Positions 1 through 10,191 of a stretch of 64,000 nucleotides of DNA are shown piece by piece. Both the position numbers and the translations under genes were made by a program. Position 1 is the stretch's first letter, and each line of letters starts with the position of its first letter. Under the pieces are notes generated by a model. It saw only the letters and a list, made by a program, of their open reading frames with translations. It was not told where the DNA came from and searched no databases. Source of the DNA: Agapanthus africanus (Eukaryota > Streptophyta > Magnoliopsida > Asparagales > Amaryllidaceae); NCBI GenBank assembly GCA_030015575.1, contig JASDDO010000026.1, forward strand, positions 187,823,739 through 187,887,738, read 5' to 3'.

Positions 1-1398
1 CGTGACCTAGTCTTGTTCTTTCTTTTTTACTCATCGAAGAGAAGGGTCACGTGTTACCACGTGACCAAGTTCTTTACATGCATGGAAAGTTTCAAGTCTC
101 TTGTTTTAAGAATTAAATTCTCCGTAGGGTTACACCCTAATTCTGTTTTAGAGGAATTAAATTCCTGTGTATTTGGAAGAATTAAATTCTTATATAGGGT
201 TAAACCCTAGTTTCATTTGGAGGAATTGAATTCCTATGAATTTGGGAGAATTAAATTCTCATATAGGGTTAAACCCTAGTTTCATTTGGAGGAATTAAAT
301 TCCTATGAATTTGAGGGAATTAAATTCCATGAACTCAAATTCTTCCTTATAAGGTTTGGATCTGCAAGGCAGAATCTCCCCGATGAGAATTAAATTCTCA
401 ACTTGTGGGGAGATCTGCTTTTGCAGATCTTCAACCAGAGGAAGAATTAAGTTCTTTTGCAGAAGAGTTAAACTCTTAGATTGAGAATTAAATTCTCTTT
501 TTGTTTTGTGGAGATTTGATCCCTTTCCTTTTTCTCACCTAGGATTTCTTTTCTTGAGAATTAAATTTTCCTTTCTTTTTTCTCTGCTATTTTTCTTCAG
601 AAAATTCCAAGATCCAAAAATCCTTCTATCTTCTCTTCTTGGCTCCTATTTATAGGAGAAAGAAAGCAATCAATTTGTTTAGTAAATCTTTCATCGAAAG
701 ATTTTGTTTGTTTTTATAACTAACATGATCTTTTAGATCACTCAGTGAATTTTATTGACTATTGGAATTTTAATTCAGAAGATATTCTGTTTATTATTCT
801 TAGTGAATTTTAGGGAAATCATTCCTTGTATGAAGTCTTTCCATAAATTGGTCATTTTTAATCACCATTGGATTTTTAATCCAACGGTGCTCCGCTTTAC
901 AGAGCATAATCCTTTTTTTTATTTGTTTGGAAAGATTTAAAGATATACTTTCCTAGTTAGGATCTTTGATTTCCCTCAATTAGAATTTAATTCTATTAAC
1001 TTATAAGGCTTTTAAAGCTCATCATGTGTTGGCACGTGATCCTAACATTTGACCATTGAAATAGAATTTAATTCTATCAATTAGAGAGCTGAGGGACCTG
1101 TCACGTGTTGGCACGTGACCTTCTTTTGTTCAGAATTTAATTCTGCCTTTTAGCAGAGCTAAAGGACCATCACGTGACCCTTGGTCACGCGTGGGCACGT
1201 GATCCTTGGTCACGTGTGAGCACGTGATCCCCCTTTGGCGTGTTTCTTTAGCTTTTTTGTTACATTTTTGTTTGATTTAGAATTTAATTCTATAAAGTGG
1301 AGATCATAGGAAACTATCACGTGTCAACACGTGACCCTTGGTCACGTGTGAGCACGTGGTATCTCATTGAGGTTTTTCCTGATTTTTATCAGGGAACA
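1..1398 (-). repeat. E1 left LTR (3' LTR in element sense), truncated by the window edge
   Basis: It aligns base for base with 22839-24221, so about 256 bp of this LTR lie left of the window. It ends GGGAACA at 1398. It is unusually dense in CACGTG hexamers (about 13 here, two more just outside) and in short inverted repeats built on GAATTAAATTC or its complement GAATTTAATTC. Confidence 0.9.
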
Positions 1399-1511
1399 AA
1401 TGCCCCACAGCGTTGTTCTCACGTGTTTGCACGTGAGTGCAACGCTGTCACCTTTGTGACCGTTGGATCTGTCTAGGGAGTAGGGGAGATGCAACGTTTC
1501 CCATCACATCC

Positions 1512-1518
1512 TATAAAT
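1512..1518 (+). promoter_or_regulatory. TATA box of the PMD cargo gene
   Basis: The motif CCTATAAATGCC lies just inside the left E1 LTR, about 30 bp upstream of a pyrimidine-rich start region, and faces the PMD gene. The adjoining LTR supplies the CACGTG cluster upstream. This is an inference from position; no transcript evidence is available. Confidence 0.5.
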
Positions 1519-1670
1519 GCCAGCGTTCCTTCAGAAGCGCCTCCACTTTGCTCATCTTCTTCCTTGCTTACTTTTTCCCTTTGAGAATTTAATTCTCTTT
1601 TCTCAGAGCTTAGTTCTCTGTTTCGAAAATTTCCAGAGTTTAACTCTGTTGAAAGATTCCCTTTTCTCAG

Positions 1671-2351
1671 GTAATGATCTTGAACGACTGAAGAACTTTT
1701 GCAGAAATCTTCGTTGGTTTTAAATCCATACCAAGGGTTTTTCCCTTTTACAAGAACCCATTTTTTCTTAAGTTCTTTAAAAAGAAAAACCATTCAATCT
1801 TTAAACAACAGACCTTGTTAGGGTTTCTCAGATCTTCAGGGATCAATGGCGATGCTTGTCTTTTCTGTGGAATTTAATTCCACCTCTAAGAGCTTTGGCT
1901 CTAAAAAAATTTCTGGGAATTTAATTCCCTTGTTCAAAAGGAATAAAATTCCTCTGAAGAACTTAGTTCTTCCCAGAGATCTTCTTGGGGTTTTCTTGCC
2001 CTGAGTTGTTTCTTTGAAACAAAAAGAAAAATTTGCAGTAGGGTTTTCTGGGAATTTAATTCCCTTGCTCTGCTTGATTTTTGCAGAGTTCAAGATGGAT
2101 TTCTTTTTGGGGAATGTGTAGGGTCATTTGAAATCCTGTGTTCATTTATTGAGAATCTTCTTTTTGTCTCATAGTAATTGCTTTGCCTCATCATTAGCAA
2201 GCCGCCATCTTGATTTTGTGGGACCCATGTGTTTTGTAACCAATGGTCCTATAAAATGAGTCCTCTATTGCTTTCTTCCATTGTCTTTTCATATATGCCT
2301 TTATAAACACGTGTTAGCTTTGCTTAACAGTTTCCCCTTCTTTTATTTCAG
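1671..2351 (+). other. Probable intron in the 5' untranslated region of the PMD gene
   Basis: A donor TTCTCAG/GTAATGA is followed by a pyrimidine-rich tract and an acceptor TTTATTTCAG at 2351, five bases before the ATG at 2357. The stretch 1520-2060 continues the short-hairpin pattern of the LTR, for example CAGAGTTTAACTCTG at 1634-1648 and AAGAACTTAGTTCTT at 1957-1971. No ORF of interest lies in 1399-2356. Confidence 0.5.
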
Positions 2352-2356
2352 GCGCA

Positions 2357-2713
2357 ATGACTTCTGTTCCATTCTTTCCTTTCACTCGCTCGGAGGCTGC
2401 TTTTCCTCAGTCACCGTCTGACGAGGAAGTGATGGCGATGATCAGGGCTCATGACCCGAATCGCACCAATTTGCTTTTATGGGGGACTTGGTACCGTCAC
2501 ATCATCTACGGTCGCCGCAGTTTTCTTTGTGAGATACCGACGGAGCCTACCTATCCATTCCTGCCGATGGATCCTCCACGGACTGCCTTTGCTGTGGAGA
2601 TGCCGAATTGGACCCCTATGGGACGGCTTGAGCCTTCAACAACTGGTATTCCGAACCATCCGGTGCCGGCTATAGATATTTTAGGGCGCCGCATTTTCCA
2701 GGGCGAAGCCTAG
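2357..2713 (+). CDS. PMD cargo protein, N-terminal segment
   Basis: An open stretch of 118 codons starts at the first ATG after the predicted splice acceptor. The product is Pro-rich with no signal peptide or membrane segment. Such leaders of about 100-170 residues commonly precede the plant mobile domain in transposon-borne copies. It lies 180 bp upstream of the PMD core and runs in the same direction. It belongs to the cargo of E1, which is treated here as a broken element copy. Function is unknown; I infer only that it is the amino end of the PMD protein. Confidence 0.55.
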   Translation: MTSVPFFPFTRSEAAFPQSPSDEEVMAMIRAHDPNRTNLLLWGTWYRHIIYGRRSFLCEIPTEPTYPFLPMDPPRTAFAVEMPNWTPMGRLEPSTTGIPNHPVPAIDILGRRIFQGEA

Positions 2714-2893
2714 ACATGGGGAAAGATTTACAAGATAGGGCTTACCCCTCGACACCCCACGGGCTGCCTTCTCTGGGCTCGTTACATCCTGTCCGCCCAT
2801 CGCGCGCGACTACAGAGGGTTGGACTCTATCAGGCGATATATGCACCCCTTTTCCACTACCAATCTCCCCATGTCTGGTGGGTTAAGGCCTTC

Positions 2894-4300
2894 TTGAACC
2901 AATGGAATCTTCCCACTAACACCTTCCTTCTGGGGGACCGTGAAGTTTCAATTTCTCTGGAAGAATTTCATGAGATCTCAGGACTGCCGGTCAGGGGGAC
3001 ACTTTATGAAGAATTACTGCCTCCCGATGAGTATGACTTCGAAACCGAGCCTGCCATGCTTGACGGCCTGTCTACCGAGAACGCCGTCCGCCACAAGCGC
3101 CCAAGTTTGATCAAGACCCTGAGTATTTTTGACAAACTGTTCACAGAGTCAGAGGAGCAGGGCATCACTTTTAAAAGTTTTATCGCTTGCTTCCTTCACG
3201 AGGATGTCCTATCAAAGACGGCTCCGAAGTTCGTGAACATTAACGACCCTTTTGGGTTTGGTTTAAACAGGCGGCCGACTAAAGAAGAGGACTTTCCGCA
3301 TTATTACATTCCCATCATGTCGGTGGTATCTTTCGAGTCAATTGTAGCTCCTGGTATGGATGAGGAGACTTTCATCGTGGGCTTCATCAGCGTTTGGCTT
3401 AGCTGGTTCGTCATTCCCATGCATCGTCGTTTCATGAGAGCCTCGGTTATTTACCCTCATCACATTGCTGAGGGAACGCGACTAGCTGTAGGCATTCCAG
3501 GGCTAGCGCATCTATATCATGGGTTAAGTGCCGCAGCCAATACCTCAACTCCAGGCGTAGATGTGGTAAATTTCACTCTTTATTACTTTACGTCCTGGAT
3601 TCAGATGCACGTGTTGGGGGCTTTTGCTGCGCACCAAAGACCCAAATTTTATGACGCCTATACTTTTCCGCGACTCATGCGGCTGGTGGACGCTTCTGCT
3701 CCTGACCCGACTCAGTCTGGGGCTATTCGTGTGCTGATCGCGCCCTATGATAATATGGGCGGAATGGTATTCATCGATCGAGTCTTATCTGCTCCTTCAG
3801 GACCGATTCAACAACTATGCGACTTATCGAAGGAGGGGGTACCTTCTCTGAAGCTCAGGGAAGCAATGCACCTATACGCGATCAGACCAGGTTATCTGGT
3901 ATTTTGTCAGAACGGTGCGGCCCTTTTTATGCGGTACAACCCACACCGCTTTGCCCGGCAACTTGGATATGATCAGGGTGTCCCCTTTGAGGGATTTACA
4001 GTGGCGCCTAGCCCATCGCCTGAAGTTGGTCGTGACGCCGCTCATCACCTCGTGCGGCTGAACACTGGTTCTCGCTTCATGATTCCTGAAGCTGATCATA
4101 CTCCTCGATGTGTGGGGTCTTTCACGGGCTGGTACCTCCACCGGGTCAGTCCAATTATTGCCGAGGAGAAGACGGTGCTTCTCGGATACAGCGCTCCCAT
4201 TCTAATTCAAGCCACGGGAGTTCCGCCGCAACCGCGTGCAACGGTTCTCCCTCCCTTGAGGGATACCAGTGTCCACTTATTCCGGAGGCGGCAGAAGTAG
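2894..4300 (+). CDS. Plant mobile domain (PMD, aminotransferase-like family) core of the E1 cargo gene
   Basis: The 468-codon open stretch opens with a PMD hallmark: a Trp-containing helix, then a pattern resembling TFxLxxxExxISLEEFxxISGLPVRG at residues 10-36. Later come a W-rich central region (SVWLSWFVIP near residue 175) and a hydrophobic C-terminal half. PMD proteins of the host (MAIN, MAIL1) act in the nucleus in gene silencing and transcript control. Copies of the domain are also carried by gypsy elements and MULEs. Here it lies between the two LTRs of E1, antisense to gag, close to one LTR, as described for antisense extra ORFs of the Tat lineage. Codons and base composition (GC-richer than the flanks) look like a once-selected gene. 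The actual start is probably upstream, so the ATG at 2894 is internal. It is damaged at few points. Confidence 0.75.
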   Translation: MNQWNLPTNTFLLGDREVSISLEEFHEISGLPVRGTLYEELLPPDEYDFETEPAMLDGLSTENAVRHKRPSLIKTLSIFDKLFTESEEQGITFKSFIACFLHEDVLSKTAPKFVNINDPFGFGLNRRPTKEEDFPHYYIPIMSVVSFESIVAPGMDEETFIVGFISVWLSWFVIPMHRRFMRASVIYPHHIAEGTRLAVGIPGLAHLYHGLSAAANTSTPGVDVVNFTLYYFTSWIQMHVLGAFAAHQRPKFYDAYTFPRLMRLVDASAPDPTQSGAIRVLIAPYDNMGGMVFIDRVLSAPSGPIQQLCDLSKEGVPSLKLREAMHLYAIRPGYLVFCQNGAALFMRYNPHRFARQLGYDQGVPFEGFTVAPSPSPEVGRDAAHHLVRLNTGSRFMIPEADHTPRCVGSFTGWYLHRVSPIIAEEKTVLLGYSAPILIQATGVPPQPRATVLPPLRDTSVHLFRRRQK

Positions 4301-4680
4301 ACGTAACACCCACAGCTAGTATGCCACTGCGTACTCGGGTTCAATCAAGGGCTAATAGGGCGCCGGTAGCAGTATCATCGTCCGCGGCGTCAACAATGGC
4401 CGTGTCGTCCTCGGTAGCACCGCTGAGCGAGGACATTGAAGGTGAAGTGGGTCAACGCCGTACCAAAGTTCCACGGGGAAGGAAACGATCGTCTTCGGCG
4501 GTTAGTTCTGGGTCCAAGAGGCAGAGAAAGACGGTCACTAATCTGCTCGACTCTTTAATAAAGTCCGAGCCTATTCTTCAGGATGAACCACTAGCTATGC
4601 AAGAATCGGATGGTGGCCTAATTTTCTCGGGTTCATCTGCCGAGGAAGCCGCACAATTGGCTGAGGCTATAAGACACTGA
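4301..4680 (+). CDS. PMD cargo protein, Ser-rich and basic segment
   Basis: Directly downstream of the PMD core is an open stretch encoding a low-complexity, Ser/Ala-rich segment with a strongly basic patch (RGRKRSSSAVSSGSKRQRK) that resembles a bipartite nuclear localisation signal. An acidic segment ending near 4680 follows. This layout of PMD, basic linker and acidic tail recurs in transposon-borne PMD proteins. A nuclear role is inferred from the basic patch only. Confidence 0.45.
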
Positions 4681-4736
4681 CAAGACGAATCCGAGAATGT
4701 TAGGGTCCCGAAGAAGCCTTACCCTGCCGTCATCTT

Positions 4737-6537
4737 TTATGAAGACCCTCCGTGGATACGGCGGCTATTCATAGGCCCTTTGGAAGAATGGGGTGAAAGG
4801 GCTCTTAAGCAAGCCGTCTCAGCCGACGCCGAGGATGCACTTTCATTGTGGACCGGTGGCCATGAGACTACTCTCGCACCTCGGCGAGCATATCTCCTCA
4901 GGAAGGAGCGTCGGCTTGAACAAGCCATACTAGAAGCTCCCTTGCGCATCGGTATGTTCATGTATCTCTTTGTAATATTTTGTATTGCTTGTATATATAT
5001 ATATATATGTATCCTTATCCTCGTACAAACTTTGCAGGGACTTCGGTGGCGGCGGAGGCTCTGAGTCGCGCTTTGGTCGTAGATTATGCTGATATCCCCA
5101 GTGAAACACCAATCAGTGTGGAGGGGGTCGATGCAACCATTGCTCCTGCGATGGAGTCTCCCTCGGTGATTCCCGCTCCCCAAGTGCTTGCTCCCTCGAG
5201 GGAGGCATCTTTGTCGGTCGCCGCTACAATGGATCTTTCTAGGGGCGGTCCGGAGATTAGGGGACAGGTAGTCGAGGCTACCGTCCTTCAGTTGGAGCCT
5301 GCAATGGCAGCTACTACTCCTCGCTCGGAAGTCGCTACACTAGTCCGCGTCTCCGATGATGTGCCTGAGGTCACGGAGGAGGCCGCCGAAGCTGCTATCC
5401 CTCCAGCCCAGAATGGGAGAAGCATTGAATTTAACCTTCTATATTTTACATTAACAATCTTTCCATTATCTGAACCCTTCTGTCTCTTCAGAATTGCGTG
5501 GACTGGCGGCATCTATCGCTGATCTTTTTCCCAGGCAGTCCTTTCAGTGCCTGTTGGAGATGGCTGCTCCGCAGGCGATATCTCCTCAACGCATCATCCT
5601 CTCTTCCGGGCAAGGTTAGTGTCGTTTTCCTTCTTCTCACAGCATTATCACTATTTCATATAATGACATTGATGTCTTTTACAGTTCTGGAAGCCGACGA
5701 CGAGGTTGAGATTCTTGACGGGCCTGGGGAGCCTTCAGATCCCTCTTGCATAACTGTGGGTAAGTAAAGTCTTAACGTCATTCCATTTGTTCTTTGCTTA
5801 CAAGTCTCGCTGACTGTTTATAAATCTGAACAGCTCTTCCAGTTCTCACCACGCTGGAGTCTCGCATTGCCATGCCACCCGGCCCCTATGCTCTGCGTGC
5901 CTCGGAACGGATGGCAAAGCTAACCCTTCACTCCCTATCAGCTCTATTTGAAGACCTTCGCGCTGGAAGTCTTATCATGGCCGAAGCATTTGCCGCTGAA
6001 GCTAACGGCTCTCTTCCTTTTCTTGCAACCTACCATAGCGAAACATTGGTGCAAGTTTGGGTTGAGTTTTGTCGGTAGGTGGAGGCTTGCTTGCATGTTC
6101 TTGAATGTACACGCCTTCCTTCAGAGGTTGTGGCCGCGAAGGCGAGCTTACATGGGCTGATTAAGCGGTGTGCTGGGAACATGATATCATGTGAGAAAAG
6201 GCTTAGCCGTAAGTTTTCGGAGAGGGAGCTGGCTTCCAAAGCGCTGCGGGAGCTTCAAGCCAACCTTACGGCCAGGGCCACTAAAGCATATGAACTTTGG
6301 CGAGTGCTTCAAGAGGCTATCAAGGAGGTGGTAGCCATTGATAAGGCCGTTGTGTTTACTCGTGAAATGGTTGAAGCCCATAAGGCCACTAAAAAAGAGC
6401 ATGAAAACCGGCTTGCCTCATACCAGGCCCAACAGGCTCAAGCGGAGGCCCGTCTTTTGACGATACTAAATCATGAAGGCGAGGCCCAACGAAAGAGGGA
6501 TGAACTGACAAATCTACTAAATCGCCCGCCGACTTGA
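4737..6537 (+). CDS. PMD cargo gene, C-terminal exons with coiled coil
   Basis: Coding-like stretches alternate with short GT-AG introns at 4952-5037 (contains a TA run), 5615-5684 and 5760-5833. The first exon encodes a Trp- and Glu-rich segment, and the next (5038-5412) a Ser/Pro/Val-rich linker. The last (5834-6537) encodes a long Ala/Glu/Lys-rich helix with heptad-like spacing, a probable coiled coil, ending with a stop at 6535-6537. Spliced C-terminal coiled coils are common in this class of PMD gene. The gene is an E1 passenger with a few breaks. Its role in the element is unknown. Confidence 0.5.
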
Positions 6538-6645
6538 AGAATTGTATATACATATTTTTTTATTCTTCTTTTGTACACACTCCTGAATGAGAGTATATTT
6601 TTTGGTTCTTTCATGAATTGTATTTCGTATTCATTTTGATTCATG

Positions 6646-6651
6646 AATAAA
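6646..6651 (+). terminator. Poly(A) signal of the PMD cargo gene
   Basis: AATAAA lies about 110 bp after the last stop of the PMD gene in an AT- and T-rich tail. The position fits the 3' end of that transcription unit, so the cargo gene would have its own promoter and terminator, independent of the LTRs. Confidence 0.45.
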
Positions 6652-6744
6652 AGATATATTTTTTCTTGATGGTGTATCCCTTTTAGCAAGTGTATTCTGC
6701 AGATAGTCTATTTCGATTTCTTTGCAGGACAATGATGGCTTATA

Positions 6745-6960
6745 ATTCAGGGTTAAGATCCGCCTCCTAATACTTTTCAACTTTATAAGCCGTGAGGGTC
6801 TCATAAAGAATTTTCTCCCTACAGGTCGAGAGGATCCCGTAGGTGTAATTTCTCCTTAAGAATCGTGAGAATTTCTAAGTGTGTTTTCTCTTGAAAGTCG
6901 TAAGGATCTCACAAGAGAGTTTGCTCCCTTACAAGTCGTGAGGACCCGTAAGTGATGGGT
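6745..6960 (+). repeat. Shared-loop hairpin cluster A
   Basis: Five units of about 35-45 bp share a loop close to AGTCGTGAGGATC. Each is flanked by its own pairing arms: TTTAT/ATAAA, CCTAC/GTAGG, CTTA(a)GAA/TTCTAAG, CTCTTG/CAAGAG and CTTAC/GTAAG. Arms change from unit to unit while pairing is kept. The same units occur in cluster B. Confidence 0.65.
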
Positions 6961-6984
6961 GAGGTTACCGTTATCCGCATTTCA

Positions 6985-8485
6985 CGGAGTCAGGAGTTGC
7001 TCTGGATGCTTCCCATGAGGTCAGGATTGATATAGCCGTGTTCTGCGAGGACTAGGATCCGCTCTGGACGTTTCCCACGGGGTCAGGATTGACATAAGCC
7101 GTGTTCCACGTAACCAGTAATTTTGCTCTGGATGCTTCCCACGGGGTCATTGCCGTGTTCTTCGAGGACCAGGCTCCGCTCTGGATGCTTCACACGGGGT
7201 CATTGCCGTGCTCTGTGAGGACCAGGATCCGCTGTGGACGTTTCCCACGGGGTTAGGATTGACATAAGCCGCGTTCCACGTAACCAGGAATTTTGCTCTG
7301 GATGCTTCCCACGGGGTCAAAGCCGTATTTTGCAAGGACCAGGCTCCGCTCTGGATGCTTCACACGGGGTCATTGCCGTGCTCTGCAAGGACCAGGATCC
7401 GCTATGTACGTTTCCCACGGGGTCAGGATTGACTTAAGTCGCGTTCCACATAACCAGGAATTTTGCTCTGGATGCTTCCCACGGGGTCATTGCCGTGTTC
7501 TGGGAGGACCAGGCTCCGCTCTGGATGATTCACACGAGGTCATTGCCATGCTCTGCGAGGACCAGGATCCGCTATGGACGTTTCCCACGGGGTTAGGATT
7601 GACTTAAGCTGCGTTCCACGTAACCAGGAATTTTGCTCTGGATGCTTCCCATGGGGTCATTGCCGTGTTCTGCGAGGACCAAGCTCCGCTGTGGATGCTT
7701 CACACGGGGTCATTGCCATGCTCTGGGAGGACCAGGATCCGCTCTGGACGTTTCCCACGGGGTCAGGATTGACATAAGCCGCGTTCTACGTAACCAGGAA
7801 TTTGCTCTGGATGCTTCCCACGGGGTCATAGCCTTGTTCTGCGAGGACCAGGCTCCGCTCTGGATGCTTCACACGGGGTCATTTCTGTGCTCTGCGAGGA
7901 CCAGGATCTGCTCTGGACGTTTCCCACGGGGTCAGGATTGACATAAGCCTCGTTCCATATAACTATGAATTTGCTCTGGATGCTTCCCACGGGGTCATTG
8001 CCGTGTTCTGCAAGGACCAGGATCCGCTCTGGATACTTTATACGGGGTCATTGCCGTGCTCTGCGAGGACCAGGATCCGCTCTGGACGTTTCCCAAGGGG
8101 TCAGGATTGATATAAGCCGCTTTCCACGTAACCAGGAATTTGCTCTTGATGCTTCCCACGGGGTCATAGCTGTGTTTTGCGAGGACCAGGCTACACTCTG
8201 GATGCTTCACACGGGGTCATTGCCGTACTCTGCGAAGAACATGATCCGCTCTGGACGTTTCCCATGGGGTCAGGATTGACATAAGCCGCATTCCACATAA
8301 CCAGGAATTTTGCTCTGGATGCTTCCCACGGGGTCATTCTCGTGTTCTACGAGGACTGGCTCTGCTCTTGATGCTTCACACGGGGTCATTGCCGTGCTCT
8401 GCGAGGACCAGGATCCGCTCTGGATGTTTCCCACGGGGTCAGGATTGACATAAGCCATGTTCCACGTAACCAGGAAGGGTTGACT
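6985..8485 (+). repeat. Tandem array of a 169-170-bp unit, eight full copies plus edges
   Basis: The marker TAACCAG (or a variant) recurs at 7111, 7281, 7451, 7621, 7791, 7960, 8129, 8298 and 8467, giving four spacings of 170 then four of 169. Each unit holds three related sub-units of about 55 bp carrying GCTCTGGA...CACGGGGTCA, and two of the three form a CACGG/CCGTG hairpin. It lies in the 3' untranslated region of E1 in element sense, where Tat elements often build arrays that can seed satellite DNA. Short ORFs inside are by-products of the repetition. Confidence 0.92.
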
Positions 8486-9069
8486 TCATCCGCATTTCAC
8501 GGAGTCGGGATTTGACTCTCGGTCATCTGTGCACCGCCGAGTCATGGAACTGGGAGTTGCCTCTGTTCCGATTTGCTTGATGTCATGTCTGTTGTAATGA
8601 GACGAATGTTGAGATGATCTCCAGGCTATCTGTGAACCGTCAGGATTCGGCTTCTTCTTCTGATGAAGCCTGCGGAGGGAAGGTGTGATTCCTTCTTTGT
8701 TTGTGCCCCTGAATTGTATGCAGGGATTGATGTGATATCACTTGTAGGGCAAAAAATTTCATTTTTTTTATTTCTTTCCGCGATGCTCTATCATTTCAGC
8801 TTTTATATAGCGAAAGTCGCGATTGCCTAATCATTTCGGCTATTTTTTCGCGGTGCCCAATCATTTCGGCTATTTTGCATGCATTTATTTTTACTTGCTG
8901 ATTTTGTTTGCAAGTTGCCGCATCATTTCGGCTATTTGTATGCATGTGTGGCTCGCTGGGTTTTCGCTGCAAGCTTGGAATTAGACACAGATTTCGGCAT
9001 CAGCTCCGCTACAACTGGGATATTTCCACGAGCGAATCATCATTTGCCTCTGTCGATGATGACCAAAGG
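8486..9069. other. Spacer with short dispersed repeats
   Basis: No gene is visible. Between about 8775 and 8940 a short motif close to AATCATTTCGGCTATTTT recurs four times with variable spacing, twice next to a CGCGG/CGCGA word. The rest is unique sequence of E1. Confidence 0.5.
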
Positions 9070-9615
9070 TGGCTCAGTAAACAGGGTTAAGATCCTGTCG
9101 ACTAAGGATTTTGACTTCATGAGCCGTAAGGGTCTCATAAAGGTATTTCTCCCTACAAGTCGTGAGGATCTCGTAGGTGCGTTTTCTCCTTAGGAGTCGT
9201 GAGGACTCCTAAGTTACAAGAGTATTTTCTCCTTCTAAGTCGAGAGGACTGACAAGGGCTGCTCACCGTGTAGACATATCCCTAGTCGCAGATGAGAATT
9301 TGTTAGGGAAATGTTTATTCGCGCCCGTGGATTGTATACAAGGGTCAGCATTGAGTCGATTGTAGGGCAGTATTGGAGGTTGTGGTAGCTCTTAAGAACA
9401 GGTTCAGATCCCTGTAGCTTAAGACTTTTGAATGTTATGAGCTGTGAGGGTATAATAAGAGGGTTCTCCTTACGAGTCGTGAGGATCTTACAAGTGTATT
9501 TTCTCCTTAGGAATCGTGGGGATCCATACGTGTGTTGCTCCCTTGTGAGTCGTAAGGATCTCACGCAGGTGGTTTCTCCTCATAAGGTCGAGAGAACCCT
9601 GCAAGTGTCTTTTAA
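9070..9615 (+). repeat. Shared-loop hairpin cluster B
   Basis: Two further runs of the cluster A units lie here. Clear arms include ATGAG/CTCAT (near 9118), CCTAC/GTAGG (near 9150), CTTAGGAG/CTCCTAAG (near 9188, eight perfect pairs), TTAT/ATAA and GTGAG/CTCAC (near 9548), around loops close to TCGTGAGGAT. Some units are weaker. Confidence 0.6.
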
Positions 9616-9619
9616 CGAG

Positions 9620-9862
9620 ATTGCGCCCTTTCGGGTTTTCACAAAACTCGCCGGTAGTCCTGTTGTTTTTACTCATGGAGCCCTTTCGGGTTTTCATCCG
9701 TGCCCATTTTGCTTACGGATGTACCGTTCTTTTTTTTACGAATCTGCGCCCTTTCAGATTTTCACAAACATCGCCGGTAGTCCTGCTGTTTTTACTCACG
9801 GCGCCCTTTTGGGTATTCATCCGTGCCCGTTTTGCTTGTGGACATACCTTTTTTTTACCACG
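9620..9862 (+). repeat. Imperfect tandem duplication of about 120 bp
   Basis: Two copies each start near GCGCCCTTTCGG, carry the shared word CGCCGGTAGTCCTG and end in a T-run with ACGGATGT or a variant. Within each copy a CGCCCTTTCGGGTTTTCA-like word is itself doubled. No coding potential was recognised. Confidence 0.7.
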
Positions 9863-10003
9863 TCAGCCTGGGGATGCCGCGGTTCGTAGTACTTTATAGA
9901 CGTCTCGGTCAGTTGCAAGTTTTAGGACATTGCGGTCCATTGTTAGTTTAAGGACATTTCGGTCCTAGGTCCGAAATTTTTCGGGCAACGTACGATTACA
10001 CAG

Positions 10004-10191
10004 CTAGATTTTCTCACAAGTCTTCGTATCTTTTGTGTCGGAGGTGGATTCCTTGAGGAGAGGGCTGAGGGCGATTTCTTCGTCAGAGTCGCTTCTAAAG
10101 GTGATAACTTGCGATCCCTTGGTTTCAGCTATATAACAGTTGCCAGCGGCTTTTTTGCGCTCATTTGTCGTGCTTTTCTGTTCCCGACGAG
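10004..10191 (-). pseudogene. E1 gag-region C-terminal tail (left of the E2 insertion)
   Basis: The minus-strand stretch encodes a Lys-, Ser- and Asp/Glu-rich tail ending in a stop at 10004. It directly abuts the ACGAG duplication of E2, and its upstream part continues at 17826 on the far side of E2. It is the end of the E1 coding region; pol-like motifs do not follow. Confidence 0.5.
10187..10191. repeat. Target-site duplication of E2, left copy (ACGAG)
   Basis: ACGAG directly precedes the 5' LTR and is repeated at 17821-17825 directly after the 3' LTR. Confidence 0.95.

Noticed and set aside
1399-1440. Plus-strand primer binding site after the left E1 LTR
   Set aside because: AATGCCCCACAGCG does not match a tRNA 3' end; on the minus strand the same bases form a polypurine-like tract, which fits the gag orientation.
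4990-5009. TA run as a functional site
   Set aside because: It is a simple repeat inside a predicted short intron.
2357-6537. PMD gene as an ordinary host gene locus
   Set aside because: It lies between two matching LTRs of E1, antisense to gag, in the position known for Tat extra ORFs, so cargo is the simpler reading; chance nesting remains possible.
6985-8485. CRISPR-like regular array
   Set aside because: The whole 169-170-bp unit repeats with no unique spacers, in a plant retroelement setting; it is an ordinary tandem array with internal sub-units.
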